From assembly GCF_001816125.1 (NCBI RefSeq), contig NZ_MDZA01000111.1:87638-151637 (forward strand): a stretch of DNA of 64,000 nucleotides, given 5' to 3'. Positions within the stretch are counted from its first letter, which is position 1; the number at the start of each line of letters is the position of its first letter. Position numbers and translations under genes: made by a program. Below the pieces are notes generated by a model. That model did no database searches. It worked only from the letters and a program-made list of their open reading frames with translations, and was not told the origin of the DNA. The DNA comes from Hymenobacter coccineus. Its GTDB lineage: Bacteria > Bacteroidota > Bacteroidia > Cytophagales > Hymenobacteraceae. Shown here piece after piece: positions 44,321 to 52,576 of this stretch.

Positions 44321-44683
44321 ATGACGAAGCGCCCGCCCCAGCCCTACCTGCTGTTGCTGCCGCTGCTGGTGGTGCTGCTGTTTGGCAACTGCGGCCGGAA
44401 CGTTTACGATGCGGTAGGGCCCGGGGCCACGCCGGCTCAAATAACGCAACTGAAAAAACTGAGCCAGGAAACCAACGCCGCTTACAATGCGGCTCTCAAA
44501 CGCCCCGTCGGTCAGCCAGGGCCGACGCCTGCCCAGGTAATTGACAGTGCCAAGGCAGCCCGCCGCCGGCTCCTTACCCCCGCACAAAACCAACACTACG
44601 ACCGGTCGCAGTCGCCCCTGCCCTTTCGCTACCCCCGCCGCCCGCCCAAAGGGTACGTTATTGATACCCTTAAAAGCTTCTAA
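44321..44683 (+). CDS. Small secreted protein, first of a tandem pair
   Basis: A 120-residue protein beginning MTKRPPQPYLLLLPLLVVLL, a hydrophobic export or anchor segment, followed by FGNCGRNVYDAVGPG. The cysteine is in lipobox position, although Asn before it is unusual. The remainder is polar and alpha-helical (ITQLKKLSQETNAAYNAALK). The gene after it has the same N-terminal pattern, so the two arose by duplication. No known family. Confidence 0.6.
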   Translation: MTKRPPQPYLLLLPLLVVLLFGNCGRNVYDAVGPGATPAQITQLKKLSQETNAAYNAALKRPVGQPGPTPAQVIDSAKAARRRLLTPAQNQHYDRSQSPLPFRYPRRPPKGYVIDTLKSF

Positions 44684-44713
44684 AACATGGGCCGAAAATG
44701 CGTTGCTTTGGGC

Positions 44714-45042
44714 ATGAAACGTCCGGCGCGCTTTTGGTTGGTGGTGCTGCCCCTGGTGGTAGTGCTGCTGTTGGCAAATGCGGGGGCGGCGTGTACGGGT
44801 TCATCAACGAGCTGGGGCCCAACCGCCGCGCCCAGTTGAACGATGCCATTGCGCAGCGGCTGGTGCTGCGGAAAGCCGCCCGGCAGCGCCTGCACGGCCG
44901 CGCCCGCCACACCGAGCTGCGCCGCATCGAGGCCCTGACCGATACCCACATCGACTCGCTGCGGTTCAGCGAATTTGAGCAGCGCAAGTTTGCCCACCGC
45001 CGTGGCAAGGTTGGGCGGCGCCTGCGCCAGCGGGGCCAATAG
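44714..45042 (+). pseudogene. Second member of the tandem pair, with a one-base frameshift
   Basis: From the ATG at 44714, MKRPARFWLVVLPLVVVLLL matches the first gene's start. Adding one T near 44770 then continues in the other frame as FGKCGGGVYGFINELG, aligned with FGNCGRNVYDAVG of the first copy. The rest (LNDAIAQRLVLRKAARQRLH; RFSEFEQRKFAHRRGKVGRR) is highly basic and helical. Without the repair the export signal and the body are in different frames. Confidence 0.6.
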
Positions 45043-45131
45043 CCCGGGGCCCCAAAACCGATTTTTTAGGTGGGCAGTGTACTTAGGAGCAGTTTTTGCG
45101 TAACCATGCGGGTATTGCTATTTTCCCGCTT

Positions 45132-45551
45132 ATGCATTCTGCTCGTTTTTCCACCTTGGTACTGGCCTTGGGCCTGGCAGCTTCGGGCTGCTCCGTGTTT
45201 CACAAGCGCGCCAAGGCCCCGGCCCCGGCAACTACAGTGGCCCCCGCGCCGGCCGCCCCCGTGGCCCCCACGCCCGTGGCAGCCGCCCGCGACCTGGCCG
45301 ACGCCATGACCACCGTGCTCAAGCTCACCCCAGACCAAACCGGCCGCATCCGCACCGTGCTCAACGGCACCGTGGAGCAGGTGAACACTGCCCGCCAGCA
45401 ACACCCCGCCCAGTCGCCCGAGTTGGCCGCCGCCCTCAAGCGCATCAACATCAGCTCCCAAGCCGAGCTGCAAAAGATCATGGGGCCCGCCAAGTACAAC
45501 GAGTTCAAAACCAAGCAAGCCCAGGTGCAGGCCGAGATGGCCCGGCAGTAG
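45132..45551 (+). CDS. Putative lipoprotein with a helical domain
   Basis: A 139-residue protein. The ATG at 45132 gives MHSARFSTLVLALGLAASGC, a lipoprotein signal with the Cys at residue 20. An Ala/Pro-rich linker (KAPAPATTVAPAPAAPVAPT) leads to a ~90-residue helical domain (DLADAMTTVLKLTPDQTGRI; IMGPAKYNEFKTKQAQVQAE). That pattern, a helix followed by LTPDQxxRI, resembles the Spy/DUF-type periplasmic helical proteins of Bacteroidota. Function unknown. Confidence 0.7.
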   Translation: MHSARFSTLVLALGLAASGCSVFHKRAKAPAPATTVAPAPAAPVAPTPVAAARDLADAMTTVLKLTPDQTGRIRTVLNGTVEQVNTARQQHPAQSPELAAALKRINISSQAELQKIMGPAKYNEFKTKQAQVQAEMARQ

Positions 45552-45574
45552 CTTCGCGCGCGGCGGCTGGGGCC

Positions 45575-46186
45575 CTAAAGTGCTGAAGGCGTTACCCGCA
45601 GCGGAGCCACGTCGGTATCATCATAAAGCTCAGCCAGCGGCAGGCCCAAGCCCAGGTCCGGAATTTCGAGCACGTCGGCCGGTTCACTCAACAGCGTGTA
45701 AATCCACTGCCCAGCGTCATCTCGCCGAAACCACTCCACCACCCAAGCATTCTGCGACACCAGCAGGTAATGGCGCAGGCTGGGCAGCTTTTGGTACTGC
45801 TTGAATTTTTCCGTCCGGTCGTACTCCGAGGTGGAGGGCGATAATACTTCCACGATTAGGACGGGCTGGCGAATCAGGTAAGGGTCGCGGCGGTCGTCCG
45901 GGTCGCAGCTTACCATAATATCCGGGTAGGTATAATACTTTTTCTCCTGCACAGCCAGACGCATATTTTCATCAAATACTCGGCAGCCCCGTTGCCGTGC
46001 TCCTGGCCGCAAGGCCGCTATCATGTTCCCTTTTATCAGGTTGTGCGGAGCACTTGCGCCCGCCATCGCGAATATTTTGCCATCGAAATACTCGTGGCGC
46101 ACCTCGCTTTTTTCCTCCAGGGCTAGGTATTCCTCCGGTGTGTAGCGGCGCGTTTGCAGTTCAGCGTGTCCCATAGTCGTTGTCAT
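45575..46186 (-). CDS. Uma2-family (DUF820) PD-(D/E)XK nuclease-like protein
   Basis: A 203-residue protein of the Uma2 family. Signature: RRYTPEEYLALEEKSEVRHE, YFDGKIFAMAGASAPHN, then the nuclease-like core YPDIMVSCDPDD with PVLIVEVLSPSTSEYDRTEK, that is Asp, Glu-x-Leu/Val and Lys of the PD-(D/E)XK fold. These genes are very abundant in Cyanobacteria and some Bacteroidota. Their role is unclear, and restriction-like or transposition-linked functions have been proposed. The exact -7 box 9 bases upstream favours the ATG at 46186, or the one at 46174, over the GTG at 46192. Confidence 0.85.
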   Translation of the reverse strand: MTTTMGHAELQTRRYTPEEYLALEEKSEVRHEYFDGKIFAMAGASAPHNLIKGNMIAALRPGARQRGCRVFDENMRLAVQEKKYYTYPDIMVSCDPDDRRDPYLIRQPVLIVEVLSPSTSEYDRTEKFKQYQKLPSLRHYLLVSQNAWVVEWFRRDDAGQWIYTLLSEPADVLEIPDLGLGLPLAELYDDTDVAPLRVTPSAL

Positions 46187-46194
46187 TAGCACGT

Positions 46195-46202
46195 CAAAGG
46201 TA
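46195..46202 (-). promoter_or_regulatory. -7 element upstream of the Uma2 gene
   Basis: On the minus strand TACCTTTG is an exact TAnnTTTG ending nine bases before the ATG at 46186. It lies in the 39-base gap after the aldehyde dehydrogenase stop, so the gene need not depend on read-through. Confidence 0.45.
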
Positions 46203-46225
46203 TGTTTGCTGGGCCCCCAGGGGCC

Positions 46226-47680
46226 CTACAGGTACGCCAGTAGCCAGCCAATCAGACGCTTCACACCGCTGGTGTAGGGCGGGTACATGGGCTTGAGGGC
46301 GGTGAAGCCCACGCGCTGTTGCAGCACGCCCTTCTCGTTGCTGAAGGCCAGGAAACCGGCGTGGCCGTGCGCCTTGCCCAGGCCGGAGGTGCCCACGCCG
46401 CCAAACGGTAGGTCGGGGTGGGCTAGGTGCAGGATGGTTTCGTTCACGGCCGCGCCGCCGGCAGCTACGGCCCCGAGCAGGTAGCGGCGGTTGGCCGGGC
46501 TGGTGGTGAACACGTACTGCGCCAGCGGTTTGGGCCGGGCGTTCACGTAAGCGGCCGCGTCGGGCAGCTCGTCGAAGGGCAGCACGGGCAACAGGGGCCC
46601 AAAAATCTCTTCTTCGAGCACGGCGGCCCCGACGGGCACGCCGGTGAGCACGGTGGGCGCTAAGTAGCGCTCGGCGGCGTCGAAGGTACCGCCGGTGGCC
46701 ACGGTGGCGCCGCGGGTTTCGGCGTCTTCCAGCAGCGCGGCCAGCCGGTGGAAGTGGTGCGGGTTCACCACGCGGGCGTACGATTCGGATGCCTTGATGC
46801 CGGCCCCGGCGGGGTCGTAGAACCGGCCAATGGCGGCCTTTATTTCTTCCACCAAGGGCCCCAGTACGGGGCGTTGCACCAGCAGGTAGTCGGGGGCCAC
46901 GCAGGTTTGGCCGGCGTTGAGGAACTTGCCCCACACAATTTTCTCGGCCGCGTCGCGCAGGTTGGCGGTGGCGTCCACGATGGCGGGGCTCTTGCCGCCC
47001 AGCTCCAGGGTAAGGCCGCTGAGGTGCTCGGCGGCGGCGCGCATCACAATTTTGCCCACCGCGGGCGAGCCAGTGAAGAAAATGTGGTCCCAGGGCAGGC
47101 GCAATAGGTCGGTGGCCACGTCTTTGTCGCCCTCCACCACCAGCACCTCGTCGGCCCGGAACAGCTCTTCGGCCAAGCGGCGCAGCAGGGCCGACGTGGC
47201 GGGCGTTTGCTCGGCGGGCTTGATGACTACCGCGTTGCCGGCGGCGATGGCCGAGACAAGCGGGTCGACGGCCAGGTAGAACGGGTAGTTCCAAGGGGCG
47301 ATGATGAGCACCACGCCCTTGGGCTCTACCTGCACCCAGCCGCGGGTGCCGGCCAGGGCCAGCGGCGTGCCCACCCGGCGCGGGGCCAGCCACTTTTTGA
47401 GGTGACCCGCGGTGTGCTTGAGCTCAACCTGCGCAGCCCATATTTCGGTGATGTCGGTTTCCGACGGAGGCTTGCGGAAATCGGCGTACAACGCCTCCTG
47501 GATGGCCTCGCGGTTGACCGTCAGCCAGTCGCCCAGCCGGTGCAGGCGGGTGCGGCGGGCGGCCACGTCTTCCTGGCGCAGGGCGGGGGCCCGGCGGCGC
47601 AGCGCCTCAAATGCGGCCTGGTACGGGTTGGGGGCGGCAACGGGCGCGGACGGGGCGGCGGGGGCGGCAACAGGGCTCAT
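46226..47680 (-). CDS. Aldehyde dehydrogenase (class 3-like)
   Basis: A 484-residue NAD(P)-dependent aldehyde dehydrogenase. Catalytic Glu is in LTLELGGKSPAIVDAT and Cys in FLNAGQTCVAPDYLLVQRP. The cofactor-binding segment is IFFTGSPAVGKIVMRAA. The C-terminal hydrophobic end (RLIGWLLAYL) and the absence of a long N-terminal extension fit class 3/fatty aldehyde dehydrogenases, which tend to be membrane-associated. ATG at 47680 (MSPVAAPAAPS) is preferred over 47704. It could act on aldehydes from fatty-alcohol oxidation; that link to the nearby GMC oxidase is speculative. Confidence 0.88.
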   Translation of the reverse strand: MSPVAAPAAPSAPVAAPNPYQAAFEALRRRAPALRQEDVAARRTRLHRLGDWLTVNREAIQEALYADFRKPPSETDITEIWAAQVELKHTAGHLKKWLAPRRVGTPLALAGTRGWVQVEPKGVVLIIAPWNYPFYLAVDPLVSAIAAGNAVVIKPAEQTPATSALLRRLAEELFRADEVLVVEGDKDVATDLLRLPWDHIFFTGSPAVGKIVMRAAAEHLSGLTLELGGKSPAIVDATANLRDAAEKIVWGKFLNAGQTCVAPDYLLVQRPVLGPLVEEIKAAIGRFYDPAGAGIKASESYARVVNPHHFHRLAALLEDAETRGATVATGGTFDAAERYLAPTVLTGVPVGAAVLEEEIFGPLLPVLPFDELPDAAAYVNARPKPLAQYVFTTSPANRRYLLGAVAAGGAAVNETILHLAHPDLPFGGVGTSGLGKAHGHAGFLAFSNEKGVLQQRVGFTALKPMYPPYTSGVKRLIGWLLAYL

Positions 47681-47782
47681 AGGGGCGAAGCAGGTGGGCG
47701 GCAAGCGGGGCCGGGGCCCTCGCTGAAAGGTACGCCGGGGCCCGCCATCCCGCCAAGGGCCCGGTCGAGGTTACGCGCATGT

Positions 47783-47790
47783 TATCTTTG
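47783..47790 (+). promoter_or_regulatory. -7 element upstream of the PAP2 gene
   Basis: TATCTTTG is an exact TAnnTTTG, 83 bases before the ATG at 47874. Confidence 0.4.
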
Positions 47791-47873
47791 CCCCTGCTGG
47801 GGCCCCGGCGGCTGCCTGCGGGCGGGCGCATGCTACTGGCCCGGCGTTTTATTCTATTGCTTTAGTTATTACC

Positions 47874-49010
47874 ATGTTACTACGCTACCCGCATCGGCGG
47901 GGGCCGTGGCAGCCCTTGGCGCTGCCGTTGACCTTGCTGCTTGCCCTGGGCTCGGCTGCCGCCGCGCCCGCCCCGCGCCCCGACTCGGTGGCCGCTCCCC
48001 GCCCCACCGTCCTGGCCGACACTATTCGCCCGGCTGCCGCCGTTGGGGCCCCCGCCGATTCGCTGCCCGCCAAGCCCCGCCACGCCCGCCGCACCGATTA
48101 CACCGTGGCCCCAGGCGTGACCTGGCACTACGAGAAGCCCCGGCCGTTCCAGTGGCTCTACCACATCCCGCGCGACGTGGCCGAAATGCCGGGCTACGCT
48201 TTTAAGAAAAAGAACGTGCCCCTGCTGGTGGGCATCGTGGGCAGCAGCGCCGTGCTGTTCGCCTTCGACCAAATGATCATTGACGGGGTGCAGCGCGGCG
48301 GCTACGGCCTGGGCATCACCGCCGAGGACAAGCAGCGCAACCTGTTCCGCCTGCCCTTCCACATCGGCAGCGTCAACCTGCCCATCGAGTACAACGCGCC
48401 CGACAACTTCAACACGTCGCTGTACTTCCTCGGCGACGGCTGGACGCACCTCACCATTGCCAGCAGCTTTTTGGCCTACGGCATTTTTGGGCACGACAAC
48501 CGGGCCCTGCAAACCTCCAGCCAGCTCGGCGAGGCCATCCTCACCACCGGCCTGGCCACGCAGCTCATCAAGCACCTCACCGGCCGCCAGAGCCCCAACG
48601 TATCGACCCAGCCCCGGGGCAAGTGGGACCTGCTGCCCAACTACAACGACTACCAAAAGGCCGTGCCCCAGCACGATGCCTTCCCCACCGGGCACTTGGC
48701 CACGGCCATGGCCACGGTCACGGTCATCGCCGAAAATTACCCCGAGTACCGCTTCATCCGCCCCGTGGGCTACGGCCTGATGACGGTACTGGGCGCCGCC
48801 ATGCTCAACAACGGCGTGCACTGGGCCTCCGACTACCCGCTGGGCATTGCCCTGGGCTATGGCTTCGCCAAAATTGCGGTGGCCCACGGCCGCACCCGCC
48901 TCAGCCCCGCCACCGGCCTGGCCCTGCCCAAGCCCTGGTACCGGCGGGCGCAGCCCGCGCCGTTCGTGTACGGTCCCTTCACCGGCGCCAGCCTCACCTG
49001 GCGCTGGTAG
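47874..49010 (+). CDS. PAP2-family phosphatase
   Basis: A 378-residue exported or membrane-anchored phosphatase. Signal region QPLALPLTLLLALGSAAAAP, then a Pro/Ala-rich linker to about residue 65. The PAP2 motifs are LIKHLTGRQSPN (K-x6-RP-like), DAFPTGHLATAMAT (PSGH-like with Thr for Ser) and GVHWASDYPLGIALGYG (third motif His and Asp). It may dephosphorylate lipid phosphates such as undecaprenyl diphosphate or phosphatidate at the outer face of the inner membrane (family knowledge). It ends before a bidirectional terminator. Confidence 0.85.
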   Translation: MLLRYPHRRGPWQPLALPLTLLLALGSAAAAPAPRPDSVAAPRPTVLADTIRPAAAVGAPADSLPAKPRHARRTDYTVAPGVTWHYEKPRPFQWLYHIPRDVAEMPGYAFKKKNVPLLVGIVGSSAVLFAFDQMIIDGVQRGGYGLGITAEDKQRNLFRLPFHIGSVNLPIEYNAPDNFNTSLYFLGDGWTHLTIASSFLAYGIFGHDNRALQTSSQLGEAILTTGLATQLIKHLTGRQSPNVSTQPRGKWDLLPNYNDYQKAVPQHDAFPTGHLATAMATVTVIAENYPEYRFIRPVGYGLMTVLGAAMLNNGVHWASDYPLGIALGYGFAKIAVAHGRTRLSPATGLALPKPWYRRAQPAPFVYGPFTGASLTWRW

Positions 49011-49073
49011 GGCCCCAGCGGCTGGTTAAGCTTTTAATATCAGGGGTTCTGACTCGTTAATGTAGCTTCATGC

Positions 49074-49109
49074 AAAAGGCCCTTTCCCACGCTGGAAAGG
49101 GCCTTTTTT
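49074..49109. terminator. Bidirectional terminator between PAP2 and lipoprotein genes
   Basis: AAAAGGCCCTTTCC pairs with GGAAAGGGCCTTTTT around CACGCT, flanked by A- and T-runs on both sides, between two convergent genes. Confidence 0.85.
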
Positions 49110-49135
49110 AGGGCCCCAGGGCCCCGTTGCGCGGC

Positions 49136-49810
49136 TTAAAAGAGGCTTTTCTTCACAGTGCGCTTGCCGTTTTTGTCGAATTTGACGATAGTGCCGTCGG
49201 CCCGCTTAATTTTCAGCGAGCCGTCGAAGTTGCGCTTCACCTTGACGCCGTTGGCGTACTTCACCTTCTGGAACGTGACTTTGGAGCCTGGGGCCCGGTA
49301 GCGGCCCTTGGTAACGGATGATTTGACGGCGCCGGGCACGGCTACGGCCACCGGGCGGGTGGCCACGGGCGCCACCGCGGCGGGCGGCACCGGCGCGTAG
49401 TAGGCGGTCTGGTGGCGGGCGTAGGCCTGGTACTGGCCGGGGGTGAAAGCCGTTTGCAGGCGGCGGGTGGTTTGGGCGTTGGTGGCCCGCACGGCGGCGG
49501 CCGCGCCGGTGGTATCGGCCGCGTACTGGGCCGCGTAGCCTTGCAGCGTGCGGCCCCGGGCGTAGTACTCGTTGCGGATGCGCGTGAGCAAGGCGGGGTC
49601 GGTAATGTGCAGGTCGCGGGCCACGCGCATGGCCGCCACGTCGGCGTCGTTGCGCAGCAGCATGGTATCGAGGACCGAAACGGCGGCCGGGGGCCCCGTG
49701 GTGGGCAAGTACGCCGAGGTGGCGGATCGGCTTTCGGCCTCCTGCTCCTGCGCGCACGCGGCGGTGGCCAGCGCCACTACGGCCAGCAAGGCCAAGGTTT
49801 TAATGGTCAT
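49136..49810 (-). CDS. Lipoprotein with KIKRADGT C-terminal motif (copy 1)
   Basis: A 224-residue protein. ATG at 49810 gives MTIKTLALLAVVALATAACA with a lipobox Cys at residue 19. The middle is helical (VARDLHITDPALLTRIRNEY). The basic C-terminal ~55 residues (TFQKVKYANGVKVKRNFDGS and LKIKRADGTIVKFDKNGKR) form short KxK...DG repeats. It is a tandem paralogue of the next gene. The C-terminus resembles a repeat of surface-exposed beta hairpins binding a polyanion (inference). Function unknown. Confidence 0.7.
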   Translation of the reverse strand: MTIKTLALLAVVALATAACAQEQEAESRSATSAYLPTTGPPAAVSVLDTMLLRNDADVAAMRVARDLHITDPALLTRIRNEYYARGRTLQGYAAQYAADTTGAAAAVRATNAQTTRRLQTAFTPGQYQAYARHQTAYYAPVPPAAVAPVATRPVAVAVPGAVKSSVTKGRYRAPGSKVTFQKVKYANGVKVKRNFDGSLKIKRADGTIVKFDKNGKRTVKKSLF

Positions 49811-49921
49811 GGATATAGATACAGTAGCAAGAACGGATAAGCAGGGCAATGCACCGGCACCGGGCCCCTACTAGGCCCGGCGCTGGTGCCAGCCGGTAGG
49901 GCCCCAGGCAAATTGCGACCC

Positions 49922-49953
49922 AAAAAAAAGTCCTTCCCCGGGCAGGGAAGGAC
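49922..49953 (-). terminator. Terminator after lipoprotein copy 2
   Basis: On the minus strand GTCCTTCCCTGCCCGGGGAA followed by GGAC forms a stem, and eight Ts follow. It lies between the two paralogous lipoprotein genes. Confidence 0.8.
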
Positions 49954-49995
49954 TTTGGGGCCCGCGCGGCGCAGGAGCGCCGCAGCGGGCAGGGC

Positions 49996-50634
49996 TTACA
50001 ACAAGCCTTTTTTCACGGTACGCTTGCCGTCTTCGTCTATCTTAATCTTGGTGCCGTCGGCGCGCTTGATCTTCAGCGAACCATCGTCGCTGCGCTTGAT
50101 TTTAGCGCCGTTCTGGTACTTCACCTTGCCTTCGTCCTCGCTGTTTTCGAGCTTCTTGATGCCCGAGCCCTGGCCCACGCGGGCGCCCAGGCTAGGCTTG
50201 GTTTCGGTGGCGTTGGCCACGGCCCGGGTGTAGGGCCCCGCGTAGTAGTCGCTCTGCTTGGTAGTATAGGTAACGTACTGGGGGGCGGGCACGGCGGCCT
50301 TTACTGCTTCGCTGGCCTGGTCGTTGGCGGCCTTGGTGGCGGCGTAAACACCAGCGGTATCCGCAGTGTAGCGAGCCTCAATGTCGCGCATGGCGCGGCC
50401 GCGGCTGTAGTAGATGGGGCGCAGCTTGGTGGGCAGGGCCGTGTCGGCGGGGTTAATGTCGGTGGCCACGCGGGCGGCCAGCTCGTCGGCCGAAGTGCGG
50501 TAGGCCAGCGTGTCCACAGCCATGGGCTGGGTAGCTGCGTCGGTAGTCACGGTGGTTTCGGTCTTCTTGTCTTCCGAGCAGGAAGCGGTGGCCAGCGCAG
50601 CGGCGGCCAGCAGGCCCAGCAGTTTGGTATTCAT
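49996..50634 (-). CDS. Lipoprotein with KIKRADGT C-terminal motif (copy 2)
   Basis: A 212-residue protein with MNTKLLGLLAAAALATASCS (lipobox Cys at residue 19). It has the same layout as copy 1: a Thr-rich linker (ETTVTTDAATQPM), a helical middle with YYSRGRAMRDIEARYTADT, aligned to YYARGRTLQGYAAQYAADT of copy 1, and a basic end (KVKYQNGAKIKRSDDGSLKI). Each copy has its own terminator, so they can be regulated separately. Sequence divergence outside the termini is high, so the duplication is old. Function unknown. Confidence 0.72.
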   Translation of the reverse strand: MNTKLLGLLAAAALATASCSEDKKTETTVTTDAATQPMAVDTLAYRTSADELAARVATDINPADTALPTKLRPIYYSRGRAMRDIEARYTADTAGVYAATKAANDQASEAVKAAVPAPQYVTYTTKQSDYYAGPYTRAVANATETKPSLGARVGQGSGIKKLENSEDEGKVKYQNGAKIKRSDDGSLKIKRADGTKIKIDEDGKRTVKKGLL

Positions 50635-50689
50635 AAAGGCAAAGGTTAAGAATTGTAAAACCGCTCTTCTGCAGTTTTAGAAAAACAAT

Positions 50690-50728
50690 ACGGCCGGGCC
50701 CGGGGCAGGGTTGCCCAGGCCCGGCCGT
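50690..50728 (-). terminator. Terminator after the SDR gene
   Basis: On the minus strand ACGGCCGGGCCTGGGCA pairs with the C/G-rich right side and is followed by ATTGTTTTTC. It lies 24 bases past the SDR stop. Confidence 0.65.
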
Positions 50729-50751
50729 ACCGGATGCTAATTATTTGCAAA

Positions 50752-51621
50752 CTAAGCGTTTACCACCGAGCCACCGTTGGGGTGCAGCGTTTGGCCCGAA
50801 AAGTACGAGGCGTCTTCCGAAGCCAGGAACACGTAGGCCGGGGCCACTTCCGAGGGCTGGCCGGCGCGCCCCATGGGCGTATCGTGGCCAAAGAGCGGCA
50901 GCTTGAGCAGGCCCACGCCCGTGATGAAGGGCGTCCAGATGGGGCCCGGGGCCACCGAGTTCACCCGGATGCCTTTCTTAATGAGCTGCAACGACAGCGC
51001 CCGCGTGAACGCCTCGATGGCCCCCTTCGTGGAGGTGTAGTCGAGCAACGCCTCATTGCCCTTATAAGCATTCACCGAAGTGGTGTTGATGATGGCCGCG
51101 CCTTCCTTCAAGTGCTTCAAGGCCGTGCGCGTGATGCGGAACATGGCGATGATGTTGAGGTTGAAGATGCTGTCCAGCTCCTCGTTGGTAATGTCTTCCA
51201 GCGAATCGTGCCAGTTTTGCTCCGCCGCATTGTTCACCAGCACGTCGAGCTGGCCGTACTCGGCCACGGTGCGCTCCACAATCTCTTCGCAGAAGGACGG
51301 GATTTTCAGGTCGCCGGGCAGCAGCAGGCAGCGGCGGCCTTCGGCCTGCACCAACTGCTGCACCTTTTCGGCGTCTTCCTGCTCGGTGGGGAAGTAGCAA
51401 ATGGCCACGTCGGCCCCTTCGCGGGCAAAGTGCACGGCCACGGCCCGGCCAATGCCCGAGTCGCCGCCCGTGATGAGGGCAATCTTGCCTTTCAGCTTAT
51501 CGGCCCCCTTATAGCCTTCGCGGATGAATTCCGGCTCGGGGGTCATTTTGTGTTCGAGGCCAGGATGGCCGGCACCCGCGTCCTGGGACTGGGGCGGGAA
51601 AATGGTGGGCTTGTCAGACAT
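50752..51621 (-). CDS. SDR oxidoreductase, YghA/general-stress type
   Basis: A 289-residue SDR with the extended N-terminus typical of YghA-like enzymes (TIFPPQSQDAGAGHPGLEHK). The NAD(P) motif is IALITGGDSGIGRAVAVHFA at about residue 46; NNAAEQ, catalytic Ser in INTTSVNAYKG and YTSTKGAIEAFTRAL (Tyr/Lys) follow. Relatives are stress-induced aldehyde or sugar reductases. The substrate is unknown. It is the last GC-rich gene before an AT-rich region of almost 1 kb. Confidence 0.9.
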   Translation of the reverse strand: MSDKPTIFPPQSQDAGAGHPGLEHKMTPEPEFIREGYKGADKLKGKIALITGGDSGIGRAVAVHFAREGADVAICYFPTEQEDAEKVQQLVQAEGRRCLLLPGDLKIPSFCEEIVERTVAEYGQLDVLVNNAAEQNWHDSLEDITNEELDSIFNLNIIAMFRITRTALKHLKEGAAIINTTSVNAYKGNEALLDYTSTKGAIEAFTRALSLQLIKKGIRVNSVAPGPIWTPFITGVGLLKLPLFGHDTPMGRAGQPSEVAPAYVFLASEDASYFSGQTLHPNGGSVVNA

Positions 51622-52576
51622 GATGGGATTTTGAAAGGAAAATAGAATTGGCTTTGCTAACGGCCGGCGGCATGGCGGGGTTGGCCTCGAGGGCAGTTTA
51701 TAGGCCGAAACAATATAAAAATTTATCTATGTTAAATAATTAACAAACAACCCATTAAACACTGTATCAGCATTGGCACGAATGGGTTAACATTAAGTTT
51801 AGTGGTTATTAAGTTAACGTTACGTAACATTAAACTAGCGTTGCGTTATCGCCTCTAATGCGCATACAGCCGATTCGCCACTACTTTTACCATGAGAGCA
51901 GTTGTAACTATCGTCGCGGGCAACTGCCACGTGGCAGGCTGGCCCATCAACCCGGGACGTGCTTTTTTCCACGTTATTTGCTGAGGCCCTAGCTGGGACT
52001 TTAGTAATTTAAAGTTCTACTTAGCAGTTTGTTCGATTGACCGAACAGCTGGTACGACCCGAAGCCGCGCACCCGGCGCACGTAGTAGGGCAATCTTGAC
52101 GATTACGACTTTCCGCCCATTAATTACGATCCAGCACTTACCCAGCTTAAGAAAGAGCTTATCAAACAGTCAAAAAGCGACAATCGGAGCAGTAATGGTC
52201 CGTTCTTTTCTTCCATTCGTTCTTTTGCCGAAATAATTCCGGCGCCACTGCCTAGCTTCATAAGCTAAGTACACGCTTGGTCAGCATTAGCCTTTTCGTG
52301 GCCACGCTGTGGCATTTGTCGCCTTAGCACCGGCAAGCCTTACGCGCTTCGAAGGTGTACGTGCGGCAGCACCTCGCCACTTCGTTCACTGGCCTTTTTC
52401 ATGCATTTAGCCCAGCTGCGAAGCGCTTGCAGCTTTGGGAAGGCTAATAAGCCGATGTTAACTGTGTTGCCCAACGTGCAATAACTTGATTCGAACCAAT
52501 TATTATGCGATAGCAGTAAGCTTTTTTACTATGACCAAGTTGGTTATAATCGCATATTTAATAAGATTGAGTAAAA
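51622..52576. other. Gene-free AT-rich region at the edge of an island
   Basis: About 955 bases with no complete gene. 51700-51850 is very AT-rich. A 30-codon ORF starts at 51892 and contains the palindrome GCCACGTGGC. An open frame at 52089-52268 (DYDFPPINYDPALTQLKKEL, then SFAEIIPAPLPSFIS before the stop) has no start codon and looks like the end of a lost gene. The region reads as decayed or acquired DNA before the glycosyltransferase. Confidence 0.45.

Noticed and set aside
51892..51984. 30-codon ORF with GCCACGTGGC palindrome in the AT-rich gap
   Set aside because: Too short, no conserved features and no terminator directly following.
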